A stretch of 64,000 bases of DNA from Thermogladius calderae 1633. Its GTDB lineage: Archaea; Thermoproteota; Thermoprotei_A; Sulfolobales; Desulfurococcaceae. Shown here piece after piece: positions 42,818 through 52,230 of this stretch; the stretch's first letter is position 1, and each line of letters begins with the position of its first letter. The notes under the pieces are model-generated. The model had not been told where the DNA came from and searched no databases. It was given only the letters and a program-made list of their open reading frames with translations. The position numbers and the translations under genes were made by a program. The DNA lies in assembly GCF_000264495.1 (NCBI RefSeq), contig NC_017954.1:1054001-1118000 (forward strand), given 5' to 3'.

Positions 42818-43872
42818 CCTATCCGCTTGATCAAGTTCCTCGACCTGGCGTAGAACGCGTAGTCGACAACCTTCTTCCTAGACAGGTAGTCTACGACCTT
42901 AGGGGCCTTGTCCCTCTTCTCCAACACCTTGTCTGTCACCACTATACTGTACGCGTCGCTCCCAGCCCCGCTACCGAAGGGGGCGAGCAGTATCCTGGAG
43001 CCCGGTCTAGCCTCGTCGAGCACCTTGGAGAGGCCTATAAGAGCCGAGGAGTTGTAACTGTTACCTATCAACGGCGTGACGAGACCCGGTTTGACCTTCT
43101 CGACGGGGATGTCTAACATCCTGGCCACCTGTACGGGGAACTTGCCGTTGGGCTGGTGGAAGATCGCGTAGTCGAAGTCGCTGGGTCTGAGCCCGGTCTT
43201 CTCCATCAAGCCCTTGACAGCGCCCACGATGTGGTGGAAGTACGCTGGCTCCCCTGTAAAGGCCTCTCCGTGCAGCGGGTATGGGACGTGAGCCCTCCTC
43301 CAGAAGTCGGGCGTGTCCGTCACGTAAGTGTAGCTGGCCTCGAAGACCGCAGCCGCCTCGCTACTAGGCCCTATGACCAGCGCCGTGGCAGCGGAGGAGG
43401 CCGTGTACTCGAGGACGTCGCCGGGGTTCGCCTGGGCGGTGTCCGAGCCTACGACTAGGGCGTACTTTACGAGGCCGGACGCCACCGACGCGATGCTTAT
43501 CCTGATCGCCTCGCTTGCGGCCCTACACGCGAACTCCAGGTCCGTCGCCATGGTAGAGGGCGTTATACCCAGGGCCTCGGCTATGACGGTGGCAGAGGGC
43601 TTGACAGCGTAGGGCTTGCTCTCGGTCCCGAACCACACCGCCCCTATCTCCTTGGGGTTGACACCCGCTCTCTTGAGCGCGTTTAGAGCCGCCTCCCAGC
43701 CCATTGTAATGGCGTCCTCGTCGTAGCCTGCGACGCTCTTCTCGGCTACGTCTAGTTCTCTCGGCTGCTCTGGGTTGAAGCCCCAGACCCTGGTTATCTC
43801 GCTGAGGGGCATACGGTACCTCGGTATGTAGCTACCCCAGCCGACGATCCCGGTCAAGTCCTCGGGCTTCAT
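42814..43872 (-). CDS. mvaS: Hydroxymethylglutaryl-CoA synthase, archaeal type
   Basis: Condenses acetoacetyl-CoA with acetyl-CoA for the mevalonate route to archaeal lipids. 352 residues from ATG 43872, with GAGGT 7 bases upstream. Catalytic Cys116 in LEFACRAAS; the active-site His in FHQPNGKFP; the Glu in FGTESKPY. The partner thiolase, usually next to it, is not in the window. Confidence 0.95.
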   Translation of the reverse strand: MKPEDLTGIVGWGSYIPRYRMPLSEITRVWGFNPEQPRELDVAEKSVAGYDEDAITMGWEAALNALKRAGVNPKEIGAVWFGTESKPYAVKPSATVIAEALGITPSTMATDLEFACRAASEAIRISIASVASGLVKYALVVGSDTAQANPGDVLEYTASSAATALVIGPSSEAAAVFEASYTYVTDTPDFWRRAHVPYPLHGEAFTGEPAYFHHIVGAVKGLMEKTGLRPSDFDYAIFHQPNGKFPVQVARMLDIPVEKVKPGLVTPLIGNSYNSSALIGLSKVLDEARPGSRILLAPFGSGAGSDAYSIVVTDKVLEKRDKAPKVVDYLSRKKVVDYAFYARSRNLIKRIG

Positions 43873-43877
43873 ACATG

Positions 43878-44993
43878 CTACCTCTTCGCGTAGAGCCAGC
43901 AGGCGACGTAGTGGCCTGGCTCGACCTCGACCATAGGGGGCTCCTGTTTGTCGCAGACGCCCCTCAGCTCCCGGTGCTCGTCTAGAGCCACGCACCTCGG
44001 GTGGAACCTGCAGCCTGGCGGTATGTTTACCGCGCTGGGTACCTCGCCCTTTATCGGCACCTCCCTAACCTTCAGCCTGTTCGAGGGGTCTGGTTCAGGG
44101 ACAGCCGATATGAGGGCCCTGGTGTAGGGGTGTAGCGGGTTTCTGATGACCTTCTCTGTATCGCCCATCTCCACTATCTTGCCCAGGTACATTATGGCGA
44201 TCTTGTTCGCGATGTACCTCGCTATAGCCAGGTCGTGGGTGATGAACAGGTAGGTCAGGTTTAGCTTCTGCTTCAGCTCCAGCAGTAGCTCTATGATCTC
44301 GGCCCTGATAGACACGTCTAGCATGGAGACCGGCTCGTCGGCGACGATGAACCTTGGGTTCAGTATAAGCGCCCTGGCTATGACCACCCTCTGCCTCTGC
44401 CCGCCGGAGAGCATGTGGGGGTACCTGTTCATGAAGTCCTCTGGCGGTGTGAGCTTGACCAGCTCCAGCGCCCTGTGGATCATGTCGTACCTGTCCGACC
44501 TAGTGAAGCCGAATTTGTGTATTATCAGTGGCTCCTCGAGGATCTCGAATATCGTCAACCTAGGGTTGAGGCTGCCGTAGGGGTCCTGCCATATCATCTG
44601 TATCTCCTTGCGTAGCGGGCGCTGGTACTTCCTGGGCACCTTGGAGAGGTCGATGTGCCCGTACTCGGTTATGTACTCGGGCTTGTAGCCCAGCTTCGTG
44701 AAGGAGTCTACCAAGTCCTGGGAGGGCTTGTAGCCTATCTGCCCTCCCGTCACCTCGTAGAGCATTAGCACGGACTTACCCGTGGTGGTCTTGCCACAAC
44801 CACTCTCCCCTACCAGCGCGAAGACGTCTCCCTGCTTGACCTCGAAGCTGACGCTGTCTACGGCCCTAACGTAGAGCGGGGGCCTCCTAGCGAGGACGTC
44901 GGTGATCCCCCTTCTGACGGGGAACCAGACCCTCAGGTCCTTCACGAACAGGATGGTGTTAGAGTCTATGTTCATGAAGCCGGGCGTGCTCAC
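43878..44993 (-). CDS. Oligopeptide/dipeptide-type ABC transporter ATPase (OppF-like)
   Basis: 371 residues. Walker [10 protein letters not shown], signature MLSGGQRQR, Walker [11 protein letters not shown]-loop ITHDLA, then the Opp-type C-terminal domain with cysteines (GCRFHPRC) found in peptide transporters. A roughly 60-residue insert after Walker A (about 88-125) carries YKPSQD. Seven bases downstream of the OppD-like gene. No permease or binding protein is adjacent; the pair may serve a transporter encoded elsewhere. Its 3' end is identical over 65 bp to that of the upstream gene. Confidence 0.9.
   Translation of the reverse strand: MSTPGFMNIDSNTILFVKDLRVWFPVRRGITDVLARRPPLYVRAVDSVSFEVKQGDVFALVGESGCGKTTTGKSVLMLYEVTGGQIGYKPSQDLVDSFTKLGYKPEYITEYGHIDLSKVPRKYQRPLRKEIQMIWQDPYGSLNPRLTIFEILEEPLIIHKFGFTRSDRYDMIHRALELVKLTPPEDFMNRYPHMLSGGQRQRVVIARALILNPRFIVADEPVSMLDVSIRAEIIELLLELKQKLNLTYLFITHDLAIARYIANKIAIMYLGKIVEMGDTEKVIRNPLHPYTRALISAVPEPDPSNRLKVREVPIKGEVPSAVNIPPGCRFHPRCVALDEHRELRGVCDKQEPPMVEVEPGHYVACWLYAKR
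43881..43945. repeat. 65-bp direct repeat, copy 1
   Basis: Identical to 45003-45067. Encodes the last residues of the OppF-like ATPase ([18 protein letters not shown]). Differences begin at the stop codon (TAG versus TGA) on one side and just before the EPP codons on the other. Confidence 0.9.
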
Positions 44994-44999
44994 GAAGGC

Positions 45000-45968
45000 T
45001 CACCTCTTCGCGTAGAGCCAGCAGGCGACGTAGTGGCCTGGCTCGACCTCGACCATAGGGGGCTCCTCCTTTGAACAGGGCTCGAACACGTACTTGCACC
45101 TAGGGTGGAACCTGCACCCGGGTGGCGGCTGTATTAGATCAGGTGGGACACCGGGTATAAACTCTAGCTTCTTCAGTTCCTTCCTGAGGCTGGGTATACT
45201 GTTGATCAAGGCCCTGGTGTAGGGGTGTAGGGGGTTGTTGAAGACCCTATCCGAGCTCCCTATCTCAACTATCTTACCGGCGTACATTATCGCTACCTTG
45301 TCCGCTATCTCTGCGATCAAGCTCATGTCGTGTGTGATGAGGATTATCGACATCTTCAGCTCCCTCTGAAGCCTCTTTAGCAGGTTCATTATCTGCGCCT
45401 GCACAACGACGTCTAGAGCTGTGGTCGGCTCGTCGGCGATCACTAGAGGAGGCCTGAGCGCTAGAGCCATGGCTATCACGACCCTCTGCTTCATGCCGCC
45501 GCTCAGCTCGTGCGGGTAGCTCCTCACTCTTCTAGGGTCAAGACCCACCATCTTGAGGAGCTCGGCCGCCTCTTGGAGGGCCTCCCTCTTCGTGAGACTC
45601 CTGTGTAGCATTAGGACCTCGGCGATCTGGTCTCCCACCGTGTAGACCGGGTTGAGGGCGTTCATGGCGCCCTGGAAGATCATCGATATGCCCTTCCACC
45701 TAACCTTGACCCTGAACTCCTCCTCCGGCATCTTCAGGATGTCCGAGCCCATGAAGGATATCCTACCGCCAACGATCCTGCCGGGCGGGGGGACGAGCCT
45801 TATGATCGAGTAGGCGAGAGTACTCTTACCGCAGCCGGACTCTCCTGCTACACCGAGTACTTCGCCTTTGTTGAGTTTGAACCCCACGTTGTCGACGGCC
45901 TTGACTATACCCTTCGAAGTGTAGAAATACGTCTTGAGCCCCTCGACCTCTAGTAGCACTTCACTCAA
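45000..45968 (-). CDS. Oligopeptide/dipeptide-type ABC transporter ATPase (OppD-like)
   Basis: 322 residues. Walker [10 protein letters not shown], signature ELSGGMKQR, Walker [11 protein letters not shown]-loop ITHDMS and the Opp-type C-terminal cysteine domain. TTG start; promoter at about 46012-46025. First gene of the pair; HMG-CoA synthase and DUF35 follow within a few bases of the second ATPase, so all four may share a transcript although they have unrelated jobs. Confidence 0.9.
   Translation of the reverse strand: MSEVLLEVEGLKTYFYTSKGIVKAVDNVGFKLNKGEVLGVAGESGCGKSTLAYSIIRLVPPPGRIVGGRISFMGSDILKMPEEEFRVKVRWKGISMIFQGAMNALNPVYTVGDQIAEVLMLHRSLTKREALQEAAELLKMVGLDPRRVRSYPHELSGGMKQRVVIAMALALRPPLVIADEPTTALDVVVQAQIMNLLKRLQRELKMSIILITHDMSLIAEIADKVAIMYAGKIVEIGSSDRVFNNPLHPYTRALINSIPSLRKELKKLEFIPGVPPDLIQPPPGCRFHPRCKYVFEPCSKEEPPMVEVEPGHYVACWLYAKR
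45003..45067. repeat. 65-bp direct repeat, copy 2
   Basis: Same sequence as 43881-43945, at the 3' end of the OppD-like gene. Confidence 0.9.
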
Positions 45969-46011
45969 CTCAAATTACACCCGCACCGCGCTAATGTATG
46001 GATATAGAGCG

Positions 46012-46025
46012 TATATTTTAAAATG
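46012..46025 (-). promoter_or_regulatory. TATA region of the OppD/OppF pair
   Basis: CATTTTAAAATATA on the minus strand, predicting transcription from about 45991 and a leader of about 23 bases. The remaining gap to 46183 holds an element TCTTAAGC (about 46139-46146) that may serve the divergent BtpA gene. Confidence 0.5.
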
Positions 46026-46182
46026 TTTTTATCTTAGACTGTCCTCAACTAAGAGTAAGACCCCTTATTCTACCCGGAGCCTGACAGCCTTCTCTTAACA
46101 CGAGCGTGTCTCTGTGTGTCGCGTACGTTGTGAAACGGTCTTAAGCTTCGTGCCCCATAGATTAGAGCTTGGTGGTCAGGGC

Positions 46183-47070
46183 TTGAAGAGGGAGTTGCTC
46201 GACAAGCTGGTACCCGAGTGGGCTAGAGACCTGTACTCGAAGAGGATGTTCTCGATCCGCGACCTTTTCAAGAACGACAAGGCGATCATAGGCATGGTAC
46301 ACTTACTCCCCTTACCGGGCGCGCCCGGGTACAAGGGTTGGAGCATAGACGTGGTCGAGGAGCACGCGCTGAGGGAGGCGAAGATATACGAGGAGAACGG
46401 CGTTGACGGCGTTATAGTCGAGAACATGTGGGACCTCCCCTACTACAGCGGTGCCTCCCGTATACCACCCGAGGAGATGACTGCTCATGCCGTGGTGGCT
46501 AGGCATGTAGTGAAGAACGTGTCGATACCCGTCGGGATAACCGTTATACACAACGGCGGGAGGGTGGCCCTCGCGATAGCGAAGGCGTCGGGTGCTAGAT
46601 TTGTAAGGGTCTGCCTCTACACGGGGGCGGCTGTCTGGGACACCGGCGAGTTCGACCACGGGGTAGCCGCGGACCTCGTTAGGATAAGGAAAGCCCTCTA
46701 CGCGGAGGACATCAAGTTCTTCGTAGACGTGGTCAAGAAGCACAGCGTGGTGTTCCCCGGTATCGACATCGTGACCCACACGAAGTGGGCCGACTTCTAC
46801 CTGGCCGACGCGGTGATCGTGACGGGGAGGATGACGGGCGAGGAGCCCTCGGTGGAGGACGTCAAGCTCGTCAAGTCGATTGTCGGCGACACACCTGTGA
46901 TCATAGGCAGCGGGCTAACCCCGGAGAACGCCGAGAAGTTGCTGAGGTACGCTGACGGGGCAATCGTGGGCACGTACTTCAAGGTCCACGGGCTGACCCA
47001 GAACCCCGTCGACCCCGAGAGAGTGAAGCGCCTCATGAGCGTCGTCAACAGAATTAGGGGTAAGGCTTGA
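46183..47070 (+). CDS. BtpA/SgcQ-family TIM-barrel protein
   Basis: 295 residues from TTG 46183, which has GGTGG 7 bases upstream; upstream codons in the same frame look non-coding. BtpA-family hallmarks: IIGMVHLLPLPGAPGYKG, DGVIVENMWDLPY, and GSGLTPENAEKLL near the phosphate-binding end. The family (E. coli SgcQ, cyanobacterial BtpA) has no settled reaction. The next gene, a PfkB kinase, starts in the stop codon, so the two probably act in one sugar or nucleoside pathway. Confidence 0.88.
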   Translation: MKRELLDKLVPEWARDLYSKRMFSIRDLFKNDKAIIGMVHLLPLPGAPGYKGWSIDVVEEHALREAKIYEENGVDGVIVENMWDLPYYSGASRIPPEEMTAHAVVARHVVKNVSIPVGITVIHNGGRVALAIAKASGARFVRVCLYTGAAVWDTGEFDHGVAADLVRIRKALYAEDIKFFVDVVKKHSVVFPGIDIVTHTKWADFYLADAVIVTGRMTGEEPSVEDVKLVKSIVGDTPVIIGSGLTPENAEKLLRYADGAIVGTYFKVHGLTQNPVDPERVKRLMSVVNRIRGKA

Positions 47071-48032
47071 GCGAGAAGCGCGTCTTCGTATACGGCGACC
47101 TCAACCTCGACGTGATATACTTCCTCGACACGGACGATCTGGTGTTCAGGGACGTCTCCTACGTTGCGAGGAGAGGACTTTACGTCCCTGGTGGAGTAGC
47201 GGGCAACCTTGCCGTGGCTGCGAGGAGGCTTGGCTCCAGGACGAGCGTGATGGCAAAGGTCGGGGAGGACGTGGTGGGGATGGTGCTGGTCAAAGACTTG
47301 GAGACCGAGGGGGTAGGGGTAAGGTACGTGGCCGCTACTCGCGAGGAGCCCACGGGGACTATGAGCATCTTGGTCAAGCCGGGCGGAGGCAGGGTCATAA
47401 TCGGGTACAGGGGCGCCAACAAGCTGAACACTCCAAGTAACGAGGTGATAGAAAGCGTTGTGTCGAGCGCTGACGCCGTCTTCGCCTACGGGTTCGCAGC
47501 CCGTAACGTGGACAAGGGCGAGTCGCTCGTGGGGCTCCTCACGAGGGCTAGCAGGGAGTCCGTTGTAACAGGGCTCGACCTCAGCGGCTTCAACAAGGGG
47601 GACAGGAGCCTCTTGCTCAAGCTCAAGAAGAACGTCACCTACGCGTTCATCAACATGGACGAGCTCGAGGAGCTCGTCGGCTCGGCCTCCGTGTCGGCTG
47701 CCGAGGCGCTGTACAAGAGCCTCGAACCAGAGGTCCTCTTCCTCAAAATGGGTGGGAGAGGCTCGATGGCGATAGCCGGGGACAAGAAGGTGTCTGTGAA
47801 GGCGTTCAACGTAAGGGCCGTCGACACGACCGGCTCTGGAGACGCGTTCAACGCCGGGGTGCTCTACTCGTTGCTCGAGGGGTTCGACCTAGAAAAGGCC
47901 CTGCTATACGGTAACGCGATGGGGGCTTACAAGGCGATGGGCGTGGGGGCGAGACACCTACCGAGGTCCCTGAGGGAGCTCGAGGAGTTCATCGAGGTGG
48001 TAGGCAGGCTCAGCGGGCGGCACGCGCTCTGA
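47067..48032 (+). CDS. PfkB-family carbohydrate/nucleoside kinase
   Basis: 321 residues, ribokinase type. The first motif PGGVAGNLAVAARRLG (41-56) and the second DTTGSGDAFNAG with the catalytic base Asp259 are intact. TTG start overlapping the BtpA stop (TTGA). The product could be a phosphorylated sugar handled by BtpA. ADP-dependent ribose-1-phosphate kinase, which belongs to this family, would fit the isomerase at 26651, but I cannot tell substrates apart. The 3' end overlaps the convergent methyltransferase by 23 bases. Confidence 0.9.
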   Translation: MSEKRVFVYGDLNLDVIYFLDTDDLVFRDVSYVARRGLYVPGGVAGNLAVAARRLGSRTSVMAKVGEDVVGMVLVKDLETEGVGVRYVAATREEPTGTMSILVKPGGGRVIIGYRGANKLNTPSNEVIESVVSSADAVFAYGFAARNVDKGESLVGLLTRASRESVVTGLDLSGFNKGDRSLLLKLKKNVTYAFINMDELEELVGSASVSAAEALYKSLEPEVLFLKMGGRGSMAIAGDKKVSVKAFNVRAVDTTGSGDAFNAGVLYSLLEGFDLEKALLYGNAMGAYKAMGVGARHLPRSLRELEEFIEVVGRLSGRHAL

Positions 48033-48651
48033 CCACGAGGAAGCTAGCGCCTGGTGCTAGGCCTAAAACGGGCGGCTCGAGAACCTCGGGCGAACCTGGC
48101 GGGTTGCGGAGGGTGGAGACGAGTAGCTCCGTCTCGAACCCCGAGAGCTCGAGCATCCCGGTTAACTCGCTCAGCGAGTAGAACCTGGCGTGCGAGTAGA
48201 ACTTGTGCCCTCTCTCCTTGAGCCGGCTGTAGAAGGTGCCCCATGGACTGTCCCTAGGTATGAAACCCACCACCAGCCTGCCCTCTGGCTTCAGTATTCT
48301 CCTGGCCTCCCTAAGCGCCTTCAAGGGCTCGTCGAGGAAGCATATGGTTATGATCACGAAGACCCCCCCAAAGCTCCCGTCCGGGAACGGCGTGGACTCC
48401 GCGAAGCCTTTGACCACCTTTACTCCGCGTCGAGAGGCGAGCTCCAGTAACCTCTCGGAGGGGTCTAGACCAACGTCTACACCTAGCGGTGCCGCGAACC
48501 TCCCGCTACCCACACCGATCTCCACCCAGGGCCTTGGGACGCCCCGTGAGGCTAGCTCGACAGCCCACAGCTCGGACCTGTATATGTTGGGGTGCTCATC
48601 GTACCAGTTGTCGTACTCAAGCCAGAACTTCTCGAAGGGGTCGACTACCAT
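48010..48651 (-). CDS. Class I SAM-dependent methyltransferase
   Basis: 213 residues from ATG 48651 (GTG 48660 possible). Motif I VEIGVGSGRFA and the acidic GLDPSERLLELA strand bind SAM; FIITICF-type and LKPEGRLVVGFI strands follow. Resembles small UbiE/biotin-synthesis type methyltransferases; substrate unknown. Confidence 0.85.
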   Translation of the reverse strand: MVVDPFEKFWLEYDNWYDEHPNIYRSELWAVELASRGVPRPWVEIGVGSGRFAAPLGVDVGLDPSERLLELASRRGVKVVKGFAESTPFPDGSFGGVFVIITICFLDEPLKALREARRILKPEGRLVVGFIPRDSPWGTFYSRLKERGHKFYSHARFYSLSELTGMLELSGFETELLVSTLRNPPGSPEVLEPPVLGLAPGASFLVVRARAAR

Positions 48652-48660
48652 GACAGCCAC

Positions 48661-48842
48661 AACCCGAGTAAGTTGGGTCTCACGACTGCCCGCCCACGTT
48701 TACACGACAAAACTCAGCCACGGGTGAAACACGTGTGGGTGAATACGTCCCCGACCTACTCATCCACAGGCCTAAGCCTGAGTTGTAGGTCCGAAAATAA
48801 TATTGTTCCAAGAGAACTTATATATGTGTCAGGTGAAACCCT
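48661..48842. promoter_or_regulatory. Divergent intergenic region
   Basis: Contains A/T elements AAAATAATATTG (about 48793-48804) and TTATATATG (about 48818-48826) on the plus strand before the dehydrogenase gene, and two GGGTGAA copies (about 48721 and 48737). No gene seen. Confidence 0.4.
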
Positions 48843-49832
48843 TTGAAGGCCCTCCTCTTAAAGGGCCCGCGGGAGCTGAGCATCGAAGACGTGCCTGAGC
48901 CCCGACCCGAGCCAGGCTGGGTCTTGGTCAAGACCTCTGCGGTAGGCATCTGCGGGACGGACAAGGCCTTCTACACCGGCTCATACCCGTTGTTCAAGAA
49001 GCCGATAGTACCGGGTCACGAGGTGGCTGGAGTGGTCGTCAGCGAGGGGGAGCTCAAAGGCAGGCTGGTCGTCAGCGAGATCAACTTCCCGTGCGGCAGG
49101 TGCGAGTACTGTAGAAGGGGCTTGTACACCCACTGCCCATACAGGAGGACGCTCGGCATCGACTTCGACGGCGGTTTCGCTGAGTACTTCGTCGCCCCGG
49201 AGCAGGCGCTCCACGTAGTAGAGGGGTTGCTCGACCCGGTGGAGGCGACGCAGGTAGAGCCGCTAGCAGCCGTCCTCAACGCGTTCGCCCAGTACCCCCC
49301 TGAGCCCGGGGACAACGTCGCAGTAGTTGGCACGGGCAACCTCGCCCTACTCGCCGCCCAGGTACTCAAGTGGATGGGGGTGGACCCCGTGGTCGTGGCG
49401 AGGAGGGGTAGCTCGAAAGCGCACTACTTCGAGAAGATGGGGTTCACGGTGATGTCTCTCGACGAGGTGAGAGAGTACATAAAGAGGAGGACCCCCGAAG
49501 GCCTGGGCTTCGACATGGTAGTCGAGGCGACTGGAGGGACGCAAGGGCTGGACACAGCGATCGAGATCGCGAGGCCTAGAGGAGTCGTGCACTTGAAGTC
49601 GACACCTGGGTCGAAGTTCACAGTGGACTTGACGAGAGCTGTAGTCAAAGAGGTGAGGATCGTGGGGACGAGGTGCGGGACCTTCAGGGAGTTCAGGAAG
49701 GCGATCGAGCTAATGAGCAGGGGGCTAGTGAAGCCGGTCATCACCAGCGTCTTCGAAGGGATAGACAGCTCCGTAAAGGCGTTCGAGAAGTCCCTTAGTG
49801 AGGGGGAGGTAAAAGTAGTGGTCAGACTCTGA
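48843..49832 (+). CDS. Zinc-dependent medium-chain alcohol/polyol dehydrogenase
   Basis: 329 residues. Catalytic zinc ligands Cys37 (GICGTDK) and the GHE motif (59-61), structural zinc cysteines in CGRCEYCRRGLYTHC, and a Rossmann loop VVGTGNLALLAAQV. Looks like the threonine/sorbitol dehydrogenase branch. TTG start with AGGTGA 7 bases upstream. Convergent overlap of 11 bases with the phosphorylase gene. Confidence 0.9.
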   Translation: MKALLLKGPRELSIEDVPEPRPEPGWVLVKTSAVGICGTDKAFYTGSYPLFKKPIVPGHEVAGVVVSEGELKGRLVVSEINFPCGRCEYCRRGLYTHCPYRRTLGIDFDGGFAEYFVAPEQALHVVEGLLDPVEATQVEPLAAVLNAFAQYPPEPGDNVAVVGTGNLALLAAQVLKWMGVDPVVVARRGSSKAHYFEKMGFTVMSLDEVREYIKRRTPEGLGFDMVVEATGGTQGLDTAIEIARPRGVVHLKSTPGSKFTVDLTRAVVKEVRIVGTRCGTFREFRKAIELMSRGLVKPVITSVFEGIDSSVKAFEKSLSEGEVKVVVRL

Positions 49833-50553
49833 AGCTCGCCAGTGCCTCTAGGAGGATGTCCCCGTAATCCATGGTGTACTTTTTCAGCTCCTCCGCGGTG
49901 GGATATCCCGTCTCCTTTACGAGGCTGTTACTCACAAGTAAAACCGAGAGAGCCCTGAACCCCCTGATCTTGGAGAGGACGTAGAGGACCGCGGTCTCCA
50001 TCTCCACGCTAATAGCGCCCAGGCTCGTCCACTCCCGTGCGAACGCGAACGGGTCGACGTAGAACCTGTCCGCGCTGACCACACTGCCGACGTAGTACCT
50101 GACACCCCTCTTTGCGAATCTCTCCTCCACGTGCTTCAGCAACGCGTAGTCGGCTGCGGCACTTAGCGATATGTTCCCGGGGAAATACTGGGAGTAGATG
50201 CCGCCGCTGTAGTAGCTCGCGTCCGTGGCCAGAACTATGTCCCCAACGTTGAGTTGTACAATCAAGGCCCCCGTTGTCCCGAACCTCGTTATAATCTTAG
50301 CGCCCAACATCCGCAACTCCTCGAAGACTATGTGGGCGGACGCGGCCCCGACCCCGTGGACGGCTATCGAGATCGGTACGCCGGAGTACTCCCCGGTGTA
50401 CACGTAGAAGCCCCTGTTCTCGTTCACCAGCCTCGGGGCTGAGAGGAGGTCTTTTAGTAAGTGAGCCCTCTTAGGGTCGCCGACCGTGACAACCCTCTCG
50501 GCTACGTCGCCCGGCTTTGCTAGTATGTGTAGAGGTTTTCTGAAGTAGCTCAT
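49822..50553 (-). CDS. Nucleoside phosphorylase (uridine/purine type)
   Basis: Splits a nucleoside with phosphate to a base plus (deoxy)ribose 1-phosphate. 243 residues, PNP/UDP hexameric family: VGDPKRA phosphate loop, RFGTTGAL motif, and VEMETAVLY, the ribose-binding Met-Glu segment. Base preference (uridine, adenosine, inosine) is not clear. Last gene of the ECF operon, with a 4-base overlap with the ATPase gene, so the transported compound is probably a nucleoside or becomes one. Confidence 0.92.
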   Translation of the reverse strand: MSYFRKPLHILAKPGDVAERVVTVGDPKRAHLLKDLLSAPRLVNENRGFYVYTGEYSGVPISIAVHGVGAASAHIVFEELRMLGAKIITRFGTTGALIVQLNVGDIVLATDASYYSGGIYSQYFPGNISLSAAADYALLKHVEERFAKRGVRYYVGSVVSADRFYVDPFAFAREWTSLGAISVEMETAVLYVLSKIRGFRALSVLLVSNSLVKETGYPTAEELKKYTMDYGDILLEALASFRV

Positions 50554-51368
50554 AGCGTCAACCTCCTGTAGAGCTCCTCCGCCATGTCGCTTACCCTGAC
50601 TATCCTACCTAGCCCTAGCTTCGAGGCAATTACGCTGACCTGTAACGGTATGTAGCCGTTGGATTCAAGGAAGGCCACGTCCCCGATGACCTCCTCGGGT
50701 GTTCCCTCCCGGACTATCCTGCCCTGGCTCATGAACACTACCCTGTCGGCGAGCTCGGCAATCAGCTGGAGGTCGTGGGCTATTAGTACGACAGAGTGCC
50801 CCTTCTTCGTCAGCTCCCTGAATATCTCGAGGAGGTTGAGGCTCCTCTTGTAGTCGATCCCGGCGAAGGGCTCGTCCAGTACGAAGACGTCTGGGTTAAG
50901 GGCTAGTACTGTAGCTATCGCTAGCCTGTGCCGCTCGCCGAAGCTGAGGACGTGTGGGGATATATCGAGGGGCTTCTTGAGGTCCACCACTTCGAGAGCC
51001 CACTTGATTCTCTCCTCGATTTCCCCCGCCTTGAAACCGAGCTTCTTGAGCCCGACGCTTAGCTCGTCCCTGATAGTGGCCGAGTAGATCTGCGAGTCCG
51101 GGTTCTGGAAGACGTAGCCTACGTGCCTCGCTAGCCTCGAGGTGGGTACTCTCCTCGTGTCCATACCGAGCACTCTGACTTCTCCTCTCCACGGCTTTAA
51201 GAGGCCGTTGAAGTGCTTGGCGAGCGTTGTTTTCCCAGCGCCCGACTCGCCTATGATGCCGACGAACTCGCCCTTCTTCACCGTGAAGTTGACGTCTTTC
51301 AAGACCCAGTCCTGCTTCTTGTTGTACTTGAACCAAACACCCTTTGCCTCTATCAAGACCTCGCTCAA
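50550..51368 (-). CDS. ECF transporter ATPase (EcfA/CbiO type)
   Basis: 272 residues. Walker A GESGAGKTT, Q-loop FQNPDSQ (the ECF-type NPDxQ), signature LSFGERHR, Walker B VFVLDEPF, H-loop IAHDLQ. One of two energising ATPases. The stop overlaps the phosphorylase start by 4 bases. Confidence 0.92.
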   Translation of the reverse strand: MSEVLIEAKGVWFKYNKKQDWVLKDVNFTVKKGEFVGIIGESGAGKTTLAKHFNGLLKPWRGEVRVLGMDTRRVPTSRLARHVGYVFQNPDSQIYSATIRDELSVGLKKLGFKAGEIEERIKWALEVVDLKKPLDISPHVLSFGERHRLAIATVLALNPDVFVLDEPFAGIDYKRSLNLLEIFRELTKKGHSVVLIAHDLQLIAELADRVVFMSQGRIVREGTPEEVIGDVAFLESNGYIPLQVSVIASKLGLGRIVRVSDMAEELYRRLTL

Positions 51369-51369
51369 T

Positions 51370-52230
51370 CTACCTCCCCCCGCTCAGCCTGCCCTTGATC
51401 AGCTCCACCGCCTCGCGGGCTGTGACAGGTATTCTGTCCACCCTGACCCCCTTGTCCATTAACTTGTAGAAGACCTCGGAGATCATGGGCGGCCTAACGC
51501 CCACCCTCATGATCAACTCGTAGTTAGAGAAGACCTCGCTAGGCTTACCCACTGCGACAAACTCCCCCTTGTCCATGATCACGATCTTGTCCGCGATCTT
51601 GCTAGCCCACTCAATCCTGTGCTCGACTACGATTATCGTCATCTGGTAATCCCTCTTGAGCCTGTCGAGCAGGTCGAGCACCCTCCTCGTGCCTCTGTGG
51701 TCTAGCATTGAGGTAGGCTCGTCGAGTATCATCACCTTCGGCCTGAGAGCTAACACAGACGCTATCGCGAGTATCTGCCTCTCCCCGGCCGACAGGCTCC
51801 ACGGCGAAAGGTCCTTCTTCTCCCACAGCCCCACGTACTTTATGATCTCTTCTGCCCTCTCCCTTATCTCGTCCGGCGGGAGACCCAGGTTCTCGAGCCC
51901 GAATATTACCTCCTCGAGGACTGAGGGCATAATGATCTGCGAGTCTGGGTTCTGGAAGACGAAGCCGACGTCCCTCACTATCTCCTGGGGCTGTAACTTT
52001 AGGATATCCCTTCCGAGTATCCTAACCGTGCCCTTTATGGTCCCCTTGACCATGTTAGGGATGATGCCAGTGAGTATGTACATTAGAGTGGACTTCCCGC
52101 AGCCAGAAGGGCCCATTAGTACGACGAACTCCCCTCTCTCAACAGTCAAGTTGAGGTTCTTGAGCGTCCAGTCCTCGGCCATTAGGTACTTGAACCACAG
52201 GTCCCTGATCTCGACGGCGGGCGCGCTCAT
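51370..52230 (-). CDS. ECF transporter ATPase (EcfA/CbiO type), second subunit
   Basis: 286 residues. Walker A GPSGCGKST, FQNPDSQIIMP, signature SLSAGERQIL, Walker B VMILDEPTS, H-loop VEHRIEW. Forms a heterodimer with the next gene product. Spaced 1 base from it, with a GGAGG site. Confidence 0.92.
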   Translation of the reverse strand: MSAPAVEIRDLWFKYLMAEDWTLKNLNLTVERGEFVVLMGPSGCGKSTLMYILTGIIPNMVKGTIKGTVRILGRDILKLQPQEIVRDVGFVFQNPDSQIIMPSVLEEVIFGLENLGLPPDEIRERAEEIIKYVGLWEKKDLSPWSLSAGERQILAIASVLALRPKVMILDEPTSMLDHRGTRRVLDLLDRLKRDYQMTIIVVEHRIEWASKIADKIVIMDKGEFVAVGKPSEVFSNYELIMRVGVRPPMISEVFYKLMDKGVRVDRIPVTAREAVELIKGRLSGGR

